A DNA stretch of 64,000 nt, taken from assembly GCF_030547005.1 (NCBI RefSeq), contig NZ_JAUOPN010000014.1:1-64000 (forward strand), given 5' to 3'. The DNA is from Maribacter sp. 1_MG-2023. GTDB lineage: Bacteria; Bacteroidota; Bacteroidia; Flavobacteriales; Flavobacteriaceae. The notes beneath the pieces are model-generated. The model made no database searches and had not been told where the DNA came from. It saw only the letters and a list, made by a program, of their open reading frames with translations. Shown here in pieces: positions 8,660-17,645 of this stretch; positions within the stretch are counted from its first letter, which is position 1; each line of letters begins with the position of its first letter. The position numbers were made by a program, and so were the translations under genes.

Positions 8660-9928
8660 ATGGAATTTAAAAATACGTTGGCCTTTGCACAATCTTTAGA
8701 TGCAAAAGACAACTTAAAAACATATAGAGATGAGTTTCTTTTTCCAAAAATCAACGGGAAAGAAGTTATCTATTTTACAGGAAACTCTTTAGGGCTACAG
8801 CCAAAACGAACCAAGTTTTTTGTAGATGAGGTGATGAAAGATTGGGCAGAATTAGCCGTAGAAGGGCATTTTTATGCAGAGAAACCATGGTGGGACTATC
8901 ATGAGCGTTTAGCAGCACCATTGGCAAAAGTGGTTGGTGCATTACCAGAAGAAGTATCGGTAATGAATACCTTGACCGTTAATCTTCATTTGTTAATGGT
9001 TTCTTTCTACAACCCGACAAAAAAGAGATTTAAAATTCTGTGCGAAGAAAAAGCCTTTCCTAGTGATCAATATATGTTTCAAAGTCAGGTTCGCTTTCAT
9101 GGTTTAGACCCAAAAGAAACTATTGTTGAGATTAAGAAACGCGATGGAGAACATCATTGGAGAACCGAAGATATACTTGAGAAAATTAATGAATTAGGTG
9201 ATGAGCTAGCATTAGTTTTAATAGGCGGAGTAAATTATTACAATGGTCAGGTGATGGATATGGAAACCATTACAAAAGCCGGAAAAACTGTAGGTGCCAA
9301 TGTAGGTTGGGATCTAGCGCATGCTGTTGGTAATGTAGAATTGAAGCTACATGATTGGGATGCAGATTTTGCGTCGTGGTGTAGTTATAAGTACATGAAC
9401 AGCGGACCAGGAAACGCATCTGGAATTTTTGTAAACAAAAAACACCTGAACAAGAAAGATATTCAACGGTTTGAAGGTTGGTGGGGAACGAAGAAAGAAA
9501 CTCGTTTTCTTATGAAGCCAGAATTTGAGCCAATGGAGAATGCCGATGCTTGGCAAATAAGTAATGCGCCTATTTTATCTGTAGCACCTTATTTAGCATC
9601 GCTTACGATGTTCGAAGAAGTGGGTATGCAAAAACTGATTGAAAAGAGAAAGTTAATTGTTTCGTATCTGGAATATATTTTACACGAAATAGATAAAGAA
9701 GTAGATAGTTCTTTTGAAATTATAACTCCCGAAGATAGAGGTTGTCAGTTATCTGTGTTCTTACACGGACAAGGGAAATCACTGTTTAATTATTTGATGG
9801 AAAACGGCGTAGTCACTGATTGGCGCGAACCAAATGTAATTCGTTTGGCACCTGCACCTTTTTATTCCACCTATGAAGATATGTACCGCTTCGGACAAAT
9901 TCTAAAAGCAGGGGTTCTAGCAAATTAA
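8660..9928 (+). CDS. kynU: Kynureninase
   Basis: The 422-aa fold-type I PLP enzyme matches kynureninase in length and in motifs: YFTGNSLGLQP near the N-terminus, VNLHLLM, GWDLAHAVGN, and the PLP-lysine motif WCSYKYMNSGPG with Lys244. The C-terminal GVVTDWREPNVIRLAPAP is diagnostic. The enzyme cleaves kynurenine to anthranilate, or 3-hydroxykynurenine to 3-hydroxyanthranilate and alanine, in tryptophan breakdown and NAD synthesis. The partner kynurenine 3-monooxygenase lies 36 kb away at 46047, so the pathway genes are not clustered here. Confidence 0.95.
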   Translation: MEFKNTLAFAQSLDAKDNLKTYRDEFLFPKINGKEVIYFTGNSLGLQPKRTKFFVDEVMKDWAELAVEGHFYAEKPWWDYHERLAAPLAKVVGALPEEVSVMNTLTVNLHLLMVSFYNPTKKRFKILCEEKAFPSDQYMFQSQVRFHGLDPKETIVEIKKRDGEHHWRTEDILEKINELGDELALVLIGGVNYYNGQVMDMETITKAGKTVGANVGWDLAHAVGNVELKLHDWDADFASWCSYKYMNSGPGNASGIFVNKKHLNKKDIQRFEGWWGTKKETRFLMKPEFEPMENADAWQISNAPILSVAPYLASLTMFEEVGMQKLIEKRKLIVSYLEYILHEIDKEVDSSFEIITPEDRGCQLSVFLHGQGKSLFNYLMENGVVTDWREPNVIRLAPAPFYSTYEDMYRFGQILKAGVLAN

Positions 9929-10056
9929 ATTTTATAGAATATAGAATATAGAGAATAGAAAGGTGTTTTTTAGATTTTAACCAACAACCAACAACCAACA
10001 ACCAACAACCAACACTTGTGCTGAGCGTAGCCGAAGTAACCAACAACGAATAAAAA
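9929..10056. repeat. Simple-sequence and interspersed repeat cluster between kynU and MFS gene
   Basis: This 128-base gap contains tandem ATAGAAT-like units (9936-9959), then about six copies of the 7-mer AACCAAC (9978-10012). A GTGCTGAGCGTAGCCGAAGT unit (10018-10038) follows. Similar 'TGAGCGTAGTCGAAG' elements are known to me as frequent interspersed repeats in flavobacterial intergenic regions. The run encodes a spurious Leu-Val-Gly-Cys-Trp peptide on the minus strand. Confidence 0.7.
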
Positions 10057-11205
10057 GTGAAGTCATTACGATTAATTTTAGGGAATGCTAGATACTTTGG
10101 TCCTTCGTGGGTTTTCGCAAGTATTAATATTCTATTTGGTACATGGGCAATCTATATACCTGCGGTAAAAGATGCTTTAGAAATCAGTAAATCTGAATTA
10201 GGGATAGCTATTTTCTTTTTGGCTTTGGGGGTGTTTACTGTTTTTCCTTTTGCTTCTGGTATTATCAATAGGGTGGGTGTAGGCAAAACCACTTTTTATG
10301 GTGTGTTATTAAGCTGCGCGGCTGCAATGTTACCTTTGCTAGCTCCGAATTATTATGTGTTAATGGCAGCCTTATTTCTCTTTGGGGCAGCAAACGGCAT
10401 TACCGATATAGCTATGAACACCTTGGTAACCGAGATCGAAAAAAAAGACAAGGTAAAATTCATGGCAGCTTCCCATGGTTTTTTTAGTCTTGGTGGAGTT
10501 CTGGCGGGTTTAGGTAGTTTTTTAATTGGTCCGTTATCAAATCCTGTGTTGCATATGTCCATTGCAGTGCTACTGGTTTTGGTAGTCAATATAAAATTCA
10601 AGAATCAATATTTTACTGAAGTAGCCGAAGAAATAGAAAATGAGCCATTTAGTTTTGGTTTGCTAAAACCATTATTGCTATTAGGACTTATTTCTTTTAT
10701 GGCAATGGGCAGTGAAGGTGCTATTGTTGATTGGAGCGGATTGTACTTAAAAGAAATTGCACTAGCACCAGAAGCCTTATGGGGATTAGGGTTTTTAGGA
10801 TTTCAAATCACCATGACCTTGGGTCGCTTTTTGGGAGATGGAATTAGTGATAAAATAGGTTCGGTTAAAATAGTCGCACTAGGGGCTATTCTTGCGATAC
10901 TGGGTTATTTTTTGGTACTATCAGGAAATACCTATTTAAGTATTATAGGCTTTGCCATGAACGGATTAGGTTTTTCAGTAATGGTACCAGAAGTATTTAG
11001 AATAGGAGGAAATGTAAAAGGAATAGATTCCTCAAAAGGAATAGCATTTATTGCTGGGGCAGGGTATACCGGCTTTTTGTGTGCACCACCAATTCTAGGG
11101 TTCTTAGCAGAAAATTATAGTCTTACTAGAAGTTTTGTAGTGCTACTAGCATGTGGATTCTTAATTCTATTATTTACACTTTTACTAAAAAGAAAAAAGG
11201 CGTAG
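10057..11205 (+). CDS. Major facilitator superfamily transporter
   Basis: The 382-aa protein has about twelve hydrophobic segments and a compact layout. It starts with GTG at 10057; the first residues KSLRLILGNARYFGPSW lead straight into TM1. The loop between TM2 and TM3 has FASGIINRVGVGKTTFYG, the MFS motif-A position, and its counterpart in the second half is RFLGDGISDKIGSVK. The substrate is unknown; sugar/fucose-permease-like and drug-exporter families are both possible. Upstream lies a repeat-rich gap; the 3' end is 13 bases from the stop of a convergent gene. Confidence 0.85.
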   Translation: MKSLRLILGNARYFGPSWVFASINILFGTWAIYIPAVKDALEISKSELGIAIFFLALGVFTVFPFASGIINRVGVGKTTFYGVLLSCAAAMLPLLAPNYYVLMAALFLFGAANGITDIAMNTLVTEIEKKDKVKFMAASHGFFSLGGVLAGLGSFLIGPLSNPVLHMSIAVLLVLVVNIKFKNQYFTEVAEEIENEPFSFGLLKPLLLLGLISFMAMGSEGAIVDWSGLYLKEIALAPEALWGLGFLGFQITMTLGRFLGDGISDKIGSVKIVALGAILAILGYFLVLSGNTYLSIIGFAMNGLGFSVMVPEVFRIGGNVKGIDSSKGIAFIAGAGYTGFLCAPPILGFLAENYSLTRSFVVLLACGFLILLFTLLLKRKKA

Positions 11206-11218
11206 CACTTTTGAATTC

Positions 11219-12385
11219 TTAGTGATTAATATTACTCCGGATTTTAAATTCGCTGTTGGGGTCTTGTACTTTCTTAATAAAATCTAGCATCTCATCAGTT
11301 AAAAGCAATTGGTTTTGTTCATTCCAGTAATTTGGGTCGTAAGGGTGATTTATTTTGAATAGATCTTTTGAAGTACTCACATTTTTCTTTACATCGAAAT
11401 CGCCTTCATTGTCAGATGTTGTTAGAATAAATGAAACATCGTAGTATGAAGTATATGAATTTTGCTTGTCTGTCAATTCAACCTTAACATCATATTTTGC
11501 TGACGATATGTGGTATTTGTTAGTGTTCAATGATTTATTAAGTGACATTTCTTTTTTTACTGAGACAGTTCTGTATCTAGTTTTACCATCTTCCTTGTAT
11601 GGATTGTTCTTAAAATCAATTTCTATTAAAATTCGCTCTATGGCGTGGTCTTCATTGTTAATTATATAGCAACCAACAACTTTTTCATTGTCAAACTCAG
11701 GTTTCGTGTGAAAACTTAAATTTATTTTATTTCCATTTTCGAAAGTAGATTCTGTTAAATCAAAAGCATCACCCGTAGCATTTATAGGGGTGAAATTCAT
11801 GAATAGTTGGTAAAAAGTTTCAAAAATAAAATATACTTTCTTTTCATCTTTAACTAAACCAACTTTACGCATATTGGTCAACTCTACTTTGAAATCCTTT
11901 TTGTCTGGATCAATCTCTTTTGTGTATAGAAGTGTTCTTCTTTCTAACTTTCCTTGAATATCTTGTATGCGGGTAATTTTACCATTATAACGTAATACAC
12001 CTCTCAATAAAAATTTCTCTTTATAAGGGTAAGTAGGGTAATTGGATCTCACAGAATCCCCTACTTTTTGCCAAAGTGTTTTTTCATTGGTAACGGTTAC
12101 TTCATTTAATTCTAATACACTTTTGTTGAGGTAGATGGTGTCCTTTACTTTTTGAGAAGTGGTTATAAGTTTATCATAACCAACTCTGTAAATGATAATA
12201 GAATCTGAGCTAGAAGAGAACTGAAACCTTCCGTCGGCATTGGTCATGGTATGGTCTTTACTATTGTAAATACCAACAAATTCCAGCGGCAAATTATCTG
12301 CACTATCTACAACAATGGCACTGGTGCTGTGTTGGGCATAGCTAAAAAAAGAAAAAAGAAGTAGTGTAAAAAGTGGAAATTTCAT
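11219..12385 (-). CDS. Secreted CarboxypepD_reg-like domain protein
   Basis: The 388-aa protein has a signal peptide (MKFPLFTLLLFSFFSYAQ) and an N-terminal carboxypeptidase-regulatory-like domain (about 20-100). Markers are TSAIVVDSADNLPLEFVGI, MTNADGRFQF and the closing LELNEVTVT. A roughly 280-residue beta-rich region follows with no domain I can name; it resembles the soluble domains of other flavobacterial envelope proteins (GCYIINNEDHAIERILIEID). No catalytic motif was seen. It sits 43 bases downstream of the DUF6503 lipoprotein gene and may be cotranscribed with it. Confidence 0.78.
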   Translation of the reverse strand: MKFPLFTLLLFSFFSYAQHSTSAIVVDSADNLPLEFVGIYNSKDHTMTNADGRFQFSSSSDSIIIYRVGYDKLITTSQKVKDTIYLNKSVLELNEVTVTNEKTLWQKVGDSVRSNYPTYPYKEKFLLRGVLRYNGKITRIQDIQGKLERRTLLYTKEIDPDKKDFKVELTNMRKVGLVKDEKKVYFIFETFYQLFMNFTPINATGDAFDLTESTFENGNKINLSFHTKPEFDNEKVVGCYIINNEDHAIERILIEIDFKNNPYKEDGKTRYRTVSVKKEMSLNKSLNTNKYHISSAKYDVKVELTDKQNSYTSYYDVSFILTTSDNEGDFDVKKNVSTSKDLFKINHPYDPNYWNEQNQLLLTDEMLDFIKKVQDPNSEFKIRSNINH

Positions 12386-12428
12386 AATTGGTTAGGTGTT
12401 TGTGAACAATATCAAACTCCGTACCTAA

Positions 12429-13109
12429 TTATTTCACCTCAACACCTGTAAAGAAAAGAGAGAAATCAGCATCTGGTCTTTTATGCATCATGCTAATGTT
12501 CAATCCGTTTACCATTTTATAGTCTTCCCAGCTGGTAGTCATATTAGGTTCAGATTGATTTTCTTTTCGGTATACCCATTCTTTAATAATATAATCATCA
12601 CCAAAATAATAATCATAAGCATCACCAGGTGTATAACCGCCTTGATTATTATAGACCGTAGTCAATTTATGCATGGTAGCTTTGCTGATTGGTGCTTCTA
12701 CACCTTCAGTATGTTTATACGTAAAACTTTTTTGATCCCAAACCAATTGATAAGGAGCTAGTAGCCAGAATTTATCATTTACAAATCCGCCATCGGTTGC
12801 CACCATAGTACTATCAACTGCTTTTCTGTTATATGTAATGGTATCTTGTCTGGTCATCATGGTTACGTTGTTAGGTGCCGTTTCCCATAACCAGGTACGT
12901 TCAAAGTGCTCATCTTCACGATCTACATTAAAGGTGAATTTAATACTTTCTACATTTTTCCAGTTTTCAAAACCGTTCGCATTTGCGATTTTTTCAAGAA
13001 CTGTCAATTGCGTATCTTCGGCGACAGCAATTTTAGGCTTTTTTTGGTCGGTTTTACATGCTGTGAAAACGCTTGATATAAAAACGGAGAGAATAATTAA
13101 TTTTTTCAT
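12429..13109 (-). CDS. DUF6503 family lipoprotein
   Basis: A start at 13109 gives 226 aa beginning MKKLIILSVFISSVFTAC, a lipoprotein signal with the lipobox Cys at residue 18. An ATG 30 bases upstream would bury this signal. The mature part (EKIANANGFENWKNVESIKFTFNV, in two parts) matches the DUF6503 family of Bacteroidota lipoproteins, which have a LolA/LppX-like beta-sandwich feel. That fold is an inference. The role is unknown. Confidence 0.78.
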   Translation of the reverse strand: MKKLIILSVFISSVFTACKTDQKKPKIAVAEDTQLTVLEKIANANGFENWKNVESIKFTFNVDREDEHFERTWLWETAPNNVTMMTRQDTITYNRKAVDSTMVATDGGFVNDKFWLLAPYQLVWDQKSFTYKHTEGVEAPISKATMHKLTTVYNNQGGYTPGDAYDYYFGDDYIIKEWVYRKENQSEPNMTTSWEDYKMVNGLNISMMHKRPDADFSLFFTGVEVK

Positions 13110-13187
13110 TTTCGGCAGATTTTCAAGTAAATATATCAATTACAGTATCTTTAACCTACTTTTATTTTTTGTAAACCATCTATCAAA

Positions 13188-13814
13188 GTGACATTTCTTA
13201 AAAAGCTATGTTTTATTATTATTGGAAACCAATTCAATGAAAAAACGGTTTCTAGTGGTAAAAACGAAGAATATACCGATTTAGAGTTAGTAGAACGCAT
13301 TGTATCTAAAAATGACTCTATGCTCTTTGGTGTACTCTATGATAGGTACTCAAAATTAGTTTACAATAAGTGCTTGGGGTTCGCAAAATCGAACAAAGAG
13401 GCAGAAGACTTGACTCAAGATATATTTCTAATGTTGTATGTTAAACTTGGGTCGTTTAAAGGAAATTCAAAATTTTCTACTTGGTTATATTCCTTTACCT
13501 ATAATTTCTGTGTTAATTATGTAAATAGAAATAAGGAGAGAAAAATAAACGATAACTCAGTTAAGTTTGAAACACATGAAGATGTACCGGTAGAGGTAAC
13601 AGATAATTTGTTACTTGAAATGCAAGTAGATAAACTTAAGAAAGCCTTGGAGCTTATAGCACCTGAAGATAAATCGATATTGTTATTAAAATATCAAGAT
13701 GGAGCATCAATAAAAGAATTAGAAGATATTTTAGAGCTTAAATCAAGTGCTATTAAAATGAGGCTGAAGAGAGCTAAGGCTAAGGTTACGGAAATGTATA
13801 AAACTCTAAACTGA
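13188..13814 (+). CDS. RNA polymerase sigma-70 factor, ECF-type
   Basis: The 208-aa protein begins with GTG at 13188; no ATG lies before conserved region 2. Region 2 (about 45-115) has the LYDRYSKLVYNKCLGF helix, the EAEDLTQDIFLMLY core-binding motif and STWLYSFTYNFCVNYVNR. Region 4 (about 155-205) has a helix-turn-helix with SIKELEDILELKSSAIKMRL. It is an extracytoplasmic-function-type regulator that directs RNA polymerase to a stress regulon. Its stop overlaps the next start (TGATG), so the following 63-aa protein is probably its translational partner. Confidence 0.9.
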   Translation: MTFLKKLCFIIIGNQFNEKTVSSGKNEEYTDLELVERIVSKNDSMLFGVLYDRYSKLVYNKCLGFAKSNKEAEDLTQDIFLMLYVKLGSFKGNSKFSTWLYSFTYNFCVNYVNRNKERKINDNSVKFETHEDVPVEVTDNLLLEMQVDKLKKALELIAPEDKSILLLKYQDGASIKELEDILELKSSAIKMRLKRAKAKVTEMYKTLN

Positions 13815-14005
13815 TGTTAGAACAGAACCAAAATCCATTTAAGAATTTAGACGGGGACCTAAAAGATGTCCCGCCAGAACTACGTAAAAAAGTTATGGAC
13901 GACGTAGCTACGGCTAAATTGATAATGGAGTTATCTGGACTGTTTACGGGTAGTTTTGCCGCAATAATAGAGGGTATGTTACAGACAAAATCTAAAAATA
14001 AATAG
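13814..14005 (+). CDS. Small protein coupled to the sigma factor (possible regulator)
   Basis: The 63-aa protein starts at the ATG inside the sigma factor stop (TGATG), a classical coupling arrangement. Its sequence is FKNLDGDLKDVPPELRKKV followed by a moderately hydrophobic helix (AKLIMELSGLFTGSFAAII) and a short basic tail. It carries no known zinc-binding anti-sigma motif. The position suggests a role in controlling the sigma factor, but that is inference. Small proteins with a VPxxLRKKV helix next to sigma genes recur in flavobacteria. It is 21 bases from the MscS-like gene. Confidence 0.7.
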   Translation: MLEQNQNPFKNLDGDLKDVPPELRKKVMDDVATAKLIMELSGLFTGSFAAIIEGMLQTKSKNK

Positions 14006-14026
14006 AAATAAAGTAGAACAAGTTAT

Positions 14027-14860
14027 ATGGACACAGTTGATAAGTGGAAAGACCTCACCTTCGAATCTTTAAGTAATATTTTCAAAGATATTGCCTCTGC
14101 ATTACCGGGAATTTTCGGAGCATTCATCGTTATTATTTTTGGTTGGATCATCATTAAGGTGGTCACTTTTGTTTTAAAACGAATATTTAAAGCAATCAAA
14201 TTAGATAAAGCTTCTGAAAAAATTAATGAAGCACAGTTATTTGGCGATGCCGATATAAAAATAGATTTACCAAAAATCATTGTCACCTTTATAAAGGTAT
14301 TGTTATGGTTGGTATTTATAATCGTTGCATCAGATATTATGGGCTTAACCATTATATCGACTGAAATTGCAAACCTATTAAGATACTTGCCAATATTGCT
14401 GTCGGCGATGGTAATTCTTATGTTAGGGTTGTTTTTAGCTAAAACAATCAAAGAAACAATTATTAAAGTATTTGATTCAATTGGTCTTGGTGGCGGTAAA
14501 TTGTTAGGTAATGTTTTATTCTATCTAATTATCATTTTTGTAAGTATTACTGCATTGAACCAAGCAGGTATAGATACACAGATTATCACTAATAACTTTA
14601 CTATTGTACTAGGTGCATTTTTATTGGCAATTGCATTGGCATTAGGCTTAGGGTCTAGAGAGATTGTAGGTGACCTACTAAGAACATTCTACTCAAGAAA
14701 GATATATGAGGTAGGGGATAAGGTTAAAATAGGAGATTTACAGGGTACGGTAATCGGTATTGATAATATTTCAATGATACTGAAAACGAAATCAGGTAAG
14801 GTTGTTATCCCTATTAAAAAGGTAGTAGAGAAAACAGTTACGGTAGAAGAACAATCCTAA
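14027..14860 (+). CDS. Mechanosensitive ion channel family protein (MscS-like)
   Basis: The 277-aa membrane protein has an N-terminal helix pair of the conserved TM-helix type (LPGIFGAFIVIIFGWIIIK), further hydrophobic segments, and the glycine/alanine-rich pore-lining helix GAFLLAIALALGLGSREIVGD (in part). A small beta-domain follows (YEVGDKVKIGDLQGTVIGID) and then a C-terminal basic tail. This is the arrangement of small MscS/CmpX-type channels that release ions on osmotic downshift. Its position behind a sigma factor and a small coupled protein suggests one envelope-stress transcript. Confidence 0.87.
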   Translation: MDTVDKWKDLTFESLSNIFKDIASALPGIFGAFIVIIFGWIIIKVVTFVLKRIFKAIKLDKASEKINEAQLFGDADIKIDLPKIIVTFIKVLLWLVFIIVASDIMGLTIISTEIANLLRYLPILLSAMVILMLGLFLAKTIKETIIKVFDSIGLGGGKLLGNVLFYLIIIFVSITALNQAGIDTQIITNNFTIVLGAFLLAIALALGLGSREIVGDLLRTFYSRKIYEVGDKVKIGDLQGTVIGIDNISMILKTKSGKVVIPIKKVVEKTVTVEEQS

Positions 14861-14933
14861 TCGAAAATTAACGTTTTTCATTTAGAAAGAACAGATATGG
14901 TAATAATTCAAAATGTTATTGCTACGTATGTTT

Positions 14934-14955
14934 ATGAATTAATTCATTAATTTTG
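14934..14955 (+). promoter_or_regulatory. Palindrome and -7 element upstream of clpP
   Basis: A perfect 14-base palindrome (ATGAATTAATTCAT, 14934-14947) is directly followed by TAATTTTG (14948-14955), an exact match to the Bacteroidota -7 consensus TAnnTTTG, 23 bases before the clpP start. The palindrome would lie between the -33 and -7 elements, a good place for a repressor site. No clear -33 TTG was found. Confidence 0.4.
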
Positions 14956-14978
14956 TTAGAGATAAATAAACTTAAAAT

Positions 14979-15527
14979 ATGAGTGCTAAAAAAGGAAAAA
15001 TTCAGGAAGCCATAGATGAAAAAATGCTGGAGGAAAGAAAAGTCTTTCTATGGGGTATGGTTGATGACGATTCTGCAAAACATGTAATTGACAGGTTGTT
15101 ATATCTAGATATGCAGAACAATAAAGAAATACAACTATATATTAATAGTCCGGGTGGTTATGTTACTTCTGGTTTTGCAATGTATGATACTATAAAAGCT
15201 TTAAAGAGTCCGGTTTCAACTATCTGTACAGGTTTGGCGGCATCAATGGGTTCTATTTTATTATCAGTTGGTAAAAAAGGTAGAAGATTTATTCAGCCAC
15301 ATGCACAGGTAATGATTCACCAACCAAGTGGTGGCGCAAGAGGTCAAGCTTCTAATATTGAAATACAAGCTAGAGAAATTATTAAGACCAAAGAGTTAAG
15401 TGCACAAATATTAGCAGATAACTGTGGTCAAGATTTTGATAAGGTTTTGAAGGATTTCGATAGAGATTATTGGATGAATGCAGAAGAGTCTATTAAATAT
15501 GGTATCGTTGACGGTATTATGGAATAG
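14979..15527 (+). CDS. clpP: ATP-dependent Clp protease proteolytic subunit (ClpP-like)
   Basis: The 182-aa serine peptidase has the ClpP catalytic triad: Ser89 in AASMGS, His114 in MIHQPSGG and Asp163 in DRDYWM. It lacks an N-terminal propeptide and is a little shorter than E. coli ClpP. ClpP forms a tetradecameric chamber that degrades proteins delivered by ClpX or ClpA/C. The usual neighbours tig and clpX are absent here, so this may be a second, stand-alone copy; that can only be judged from the whole genome. A strong terminator follows. Confidence 0.92.
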   Translation: MSAKKGKIQEAIDEKMLEERKVFLWGMVDDDSAKHVIDRLLYLDMQNNKEIQLYINSPGGYVTSGFAMYDTIKALKSPVSTICTGLAASMGSILLSVGKKGRRFIQPHAQVMIHQPSGGARGQASNIEIQAREIIKTKELSAQILADNCGQDFDKVLKDFDRDYWMNAEESIKYGIVDGIME

Positions 15528-15550
15528 ATTACAGCAGCTATAAAAATTAA

Positions 15551-15586
15551 AAAGTCCTTTACCAATCTGGTAAAGGACTTTTTTTA
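15551..15586. terminator. Terminator after clpP, possibly bidirectional
   Basis: AAAGTCCTTTACC pairs perfectly with GGTAAAGGACTTT around a 5-base loop, followed by seven T on the plus strand. The A-rich left flank could also end the convergent OmpA-protein transcript. Confidence 0.88.
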
Positions 15587-15680
15587 TGGTTGGTAGTTAA
15601 CTTTCTGAAAACAAAATGTTATCCGGTCTTATCTTAAAGAGATAAGGTTGTTGTTGAATTTATGAGGTATTCTTAAAAAA

Positions 15681-17627
15681 TTATTTAGATGCCAATACAC
15701 CTTTTTTGATTTGCATAATCGGGAATTCTGTTCTTCTGTTCAGCTCCAATTCTTCTGGAGTACAATCTTCTTTGCTTGTACATTTATTGATAGGTACACG
15801 CTTGCCAAAACCTTTGTAAGAAACGATTCTATCTACAGATACACCGTTTTTAATAAGATATTCATAAGTAGATTTCGCCCTTCTTTCAGAAAGGTCATCA
15901 TTGTATTCGTGACTACCTACGGGGTCGGTATGTGCTTCTAGCTTAATAATCATATCTGGGTAGGTGTTATTCATAACACGAACTACTTTATTTAATTCTC
16001 TTGCAGCATCTGGTCTTATATCACTTTTATTAAAATCGAAATATATTTTGTTAAGTCCCGCTAATAATTTTAAATCCATAACAGGTTCAAGAACAATATC
16101 TTGTCTCATTATTTTTTGAGCCTTTGGAGTTTTTGACGTGTTAAAGTAAACATTTTTATGAGGGTGGGTTTTTCTAACCGCTTCTATCATATAGTTTGTT
16201 TTTCTATTAACGGGAAATCTGTAGTACCCGTTTTCATCTGTCATTGTTTGTGCTATCATGGTATTGGTAACTTGATCAAATAATTTAATTTGAACACTGT
16301 CTAGCATTTGGTTGTTAACACCATCTACTACATAACCTTCAACATCAAGTGCAGGTGTAAATTTAAATTTATAGATATCATCGCTACCTACACCACCTTC
16401 TCTGTTAGAACTTACGTAACCATCTAATCCGTTAGGTAAACCGTAATATGCAAAATCATCACTAGAACTATTGATGGGCGTACCTAAATTGATAATGTCA
16501 ATAACCTCGCCGTCTTCATTAGAAATAGTTGAGAAAACGTCTAATTGACCAAACCCGACATGACCATCAGAACTAAAGAAAAGCTTACCTTCTTCGTTTA
16601 TAAAAGGGAACATTTCGTTGCCTTCCGTGTTTACTATAGGTCCAGCGTTAATTGGTTCTTGTACACCACCACGCTCATGAATTTCAGCGTAATAAATATC
16701 GGTACCACCATAACCACCAGGCCTATCCGATGCAAAGTAAATGCGTGTTCTCGCAAGATTTACAGACGGATGACCGGTGGAATAATAGTCACTATTAACC
16801 CTAAGGTTGCTATTTTCTTCCCATTTATTATCAACTAATTTAGCTGTGTAAATTTTTAAATTTATTTCATTAGAAACTCCGTATCCAGCTTTCTTGTCAT
16901 AAAAGTTGTTACGGGTAAAATACATGATAGTATCATTCTTGTAATCCGTAGAAAAGGCTACAGAACTTTCATGAAATTTTGTATTGATATTCCCTTTCAC
17001 GCGTTTAGGTTCAGACATAGGGTTATCTTCTTGAACGGCAAACAGATCTAACCACGGTTCGTCATTCCAACCATAACTTTCACCTGTGACCACATCTCTT
17101 CTTGAAGAACTAAAGTACAAGTTTCCCATAAATCGATAAACACCAAAATCACTGTCAGTAGAATTGAAGGCGACAGGTTCTACTTCGTAACGTTGTCTAC
17201 TATTGAATACGACAGAAGCTAAGTTGCCATCTTGTAAAAATCGCTTAACGCGAGAATCGTTCTTATTGTATTTTTTATATTTTTTCAACCAAACTTCAGA
17301 CTCCTCCATATCGCCATTGGCATATAAAGCCATGGCATATTTAAAATAGTAATCTGTTGGTAGGGTGGCATTGTTTATAACAGCGCTAAAATGAGGAATA
17401 GATTTTTTATAGTCGCGTATTAATAAATAACATTCTGCTAATTGCTGATGTGCATATTCTGCATTGAAATCTGTTTCTACCATTCGTTCATACTCAGGTA
17501 TCGCTAAAGAGTATGAGAATTTACTAAAATAGTAATCAGCCTTTTTTTGTGATGCTACCTGTGCAATTGATAGCTGAGCTACTAGTAAAAGCAGCATTAA
17601 TACCACAAAATTTTTATAATTTTTCAT
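15681..17627 (-). CDS. PorE-like OmpA family protein (TPR, beta-propeller, CRD, OmpA)
   Basis: The 648-aa protein has a signal peptide (about 1-22, ending LSIAQ) and four parts in order. These are TPR-like helices (about 30-130), a PD40/WD40-like beta-propeller (about 145-420) with repeated YFxSDRPGG-type blades, and a carboxypeptidase-regulatory-like domain (about 428-500). The last is an OmpA peptidoglycan-binding domain (about 520-640) with IYFDFNKSDIRPDA and the LSERRAKSTYEYL helix. This is the domain order of T9SS PorE of Porphyromonas. Its job is probably to tie the secretion or attachment apparatus to peptidoglycan. It follows the PorP/SprF gene by 18 bases. Confidence 0.88.
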   Translation of the reverse strand: MKNYKNFVVLMLLLLVAQLSIAQVASQKKADYYFSKFSYSLAIPEYERMVETDFNAEYAHQQLAECYLLIRDYKKSIPHFSAVINNATLPTDYYFKYAMALYANGDMEESEVWLKKYKKYNKNDSRVKRFLQDGNLASVVFNSRQRYEVEPVAFNSTDSDFGVYRFMGNLYFSSSRRDVVTGESYGWNDEPWLDLFAVQEDNPMSEPKRVKGNINTKFHESSVAFSTDYKNDTIMYFTRNNFYDKKAGYGVSNEINLKIYTAKLVDNKWEENSNLRVNSDYYSTGHPSVNLARTRIYFASDRPGGYGGTDIYYAEIHERGGVQEPINAGPIVNTEGNEMFPFINEEGKLFFSSDGHVGFGQLDVFSTISNEDGEVIDIINLGTPINSSSDDFAYYGLPNGLDGYVSSNREGGVGSDDIYKFKFTPALDVEGYVVDGVNNQMLDSVQIKLFDQVTNTMIAQTMTDENGYYRFPVNRKTNYMIEAVRKTHPHKNVYFNTSKTPKAQKIMRQDIVLEPVMDLKLLAGLNKIYFDFNKSDIRPDAARELNKVVRVMNNTYPDMIIKLEAHTDPVGSHEYNDDLSERRAKSTYEYLIKNGVSVDRIVSYKGFGKRVPINKCTSKEDCTPEELELNRRTEFPIMQIKKGVLASK

Positions 17628-17645
17628 CTTATCGATTTTAAATTA

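Noticed and set aside
9813-10046. Minus-strand frame with Val-Gly-Cys-Trp-Leu repeats
   Set aside because: It is read from the AACCAAC heptamer repeat and overlaps the kynU end; no protein-like composition.
12483-13191. Plus-strand frames of 92 and 117 codons
   Set aside because: They are antisense to the DUF6503 lipoprotein and lack domain or start support.
14023-14451. 142-codon minus-strand frame inside the MscS-like gene
   Set aside because: It mirrors the hydrophobic helices of the channel gene on the opposite strand; a shadow.
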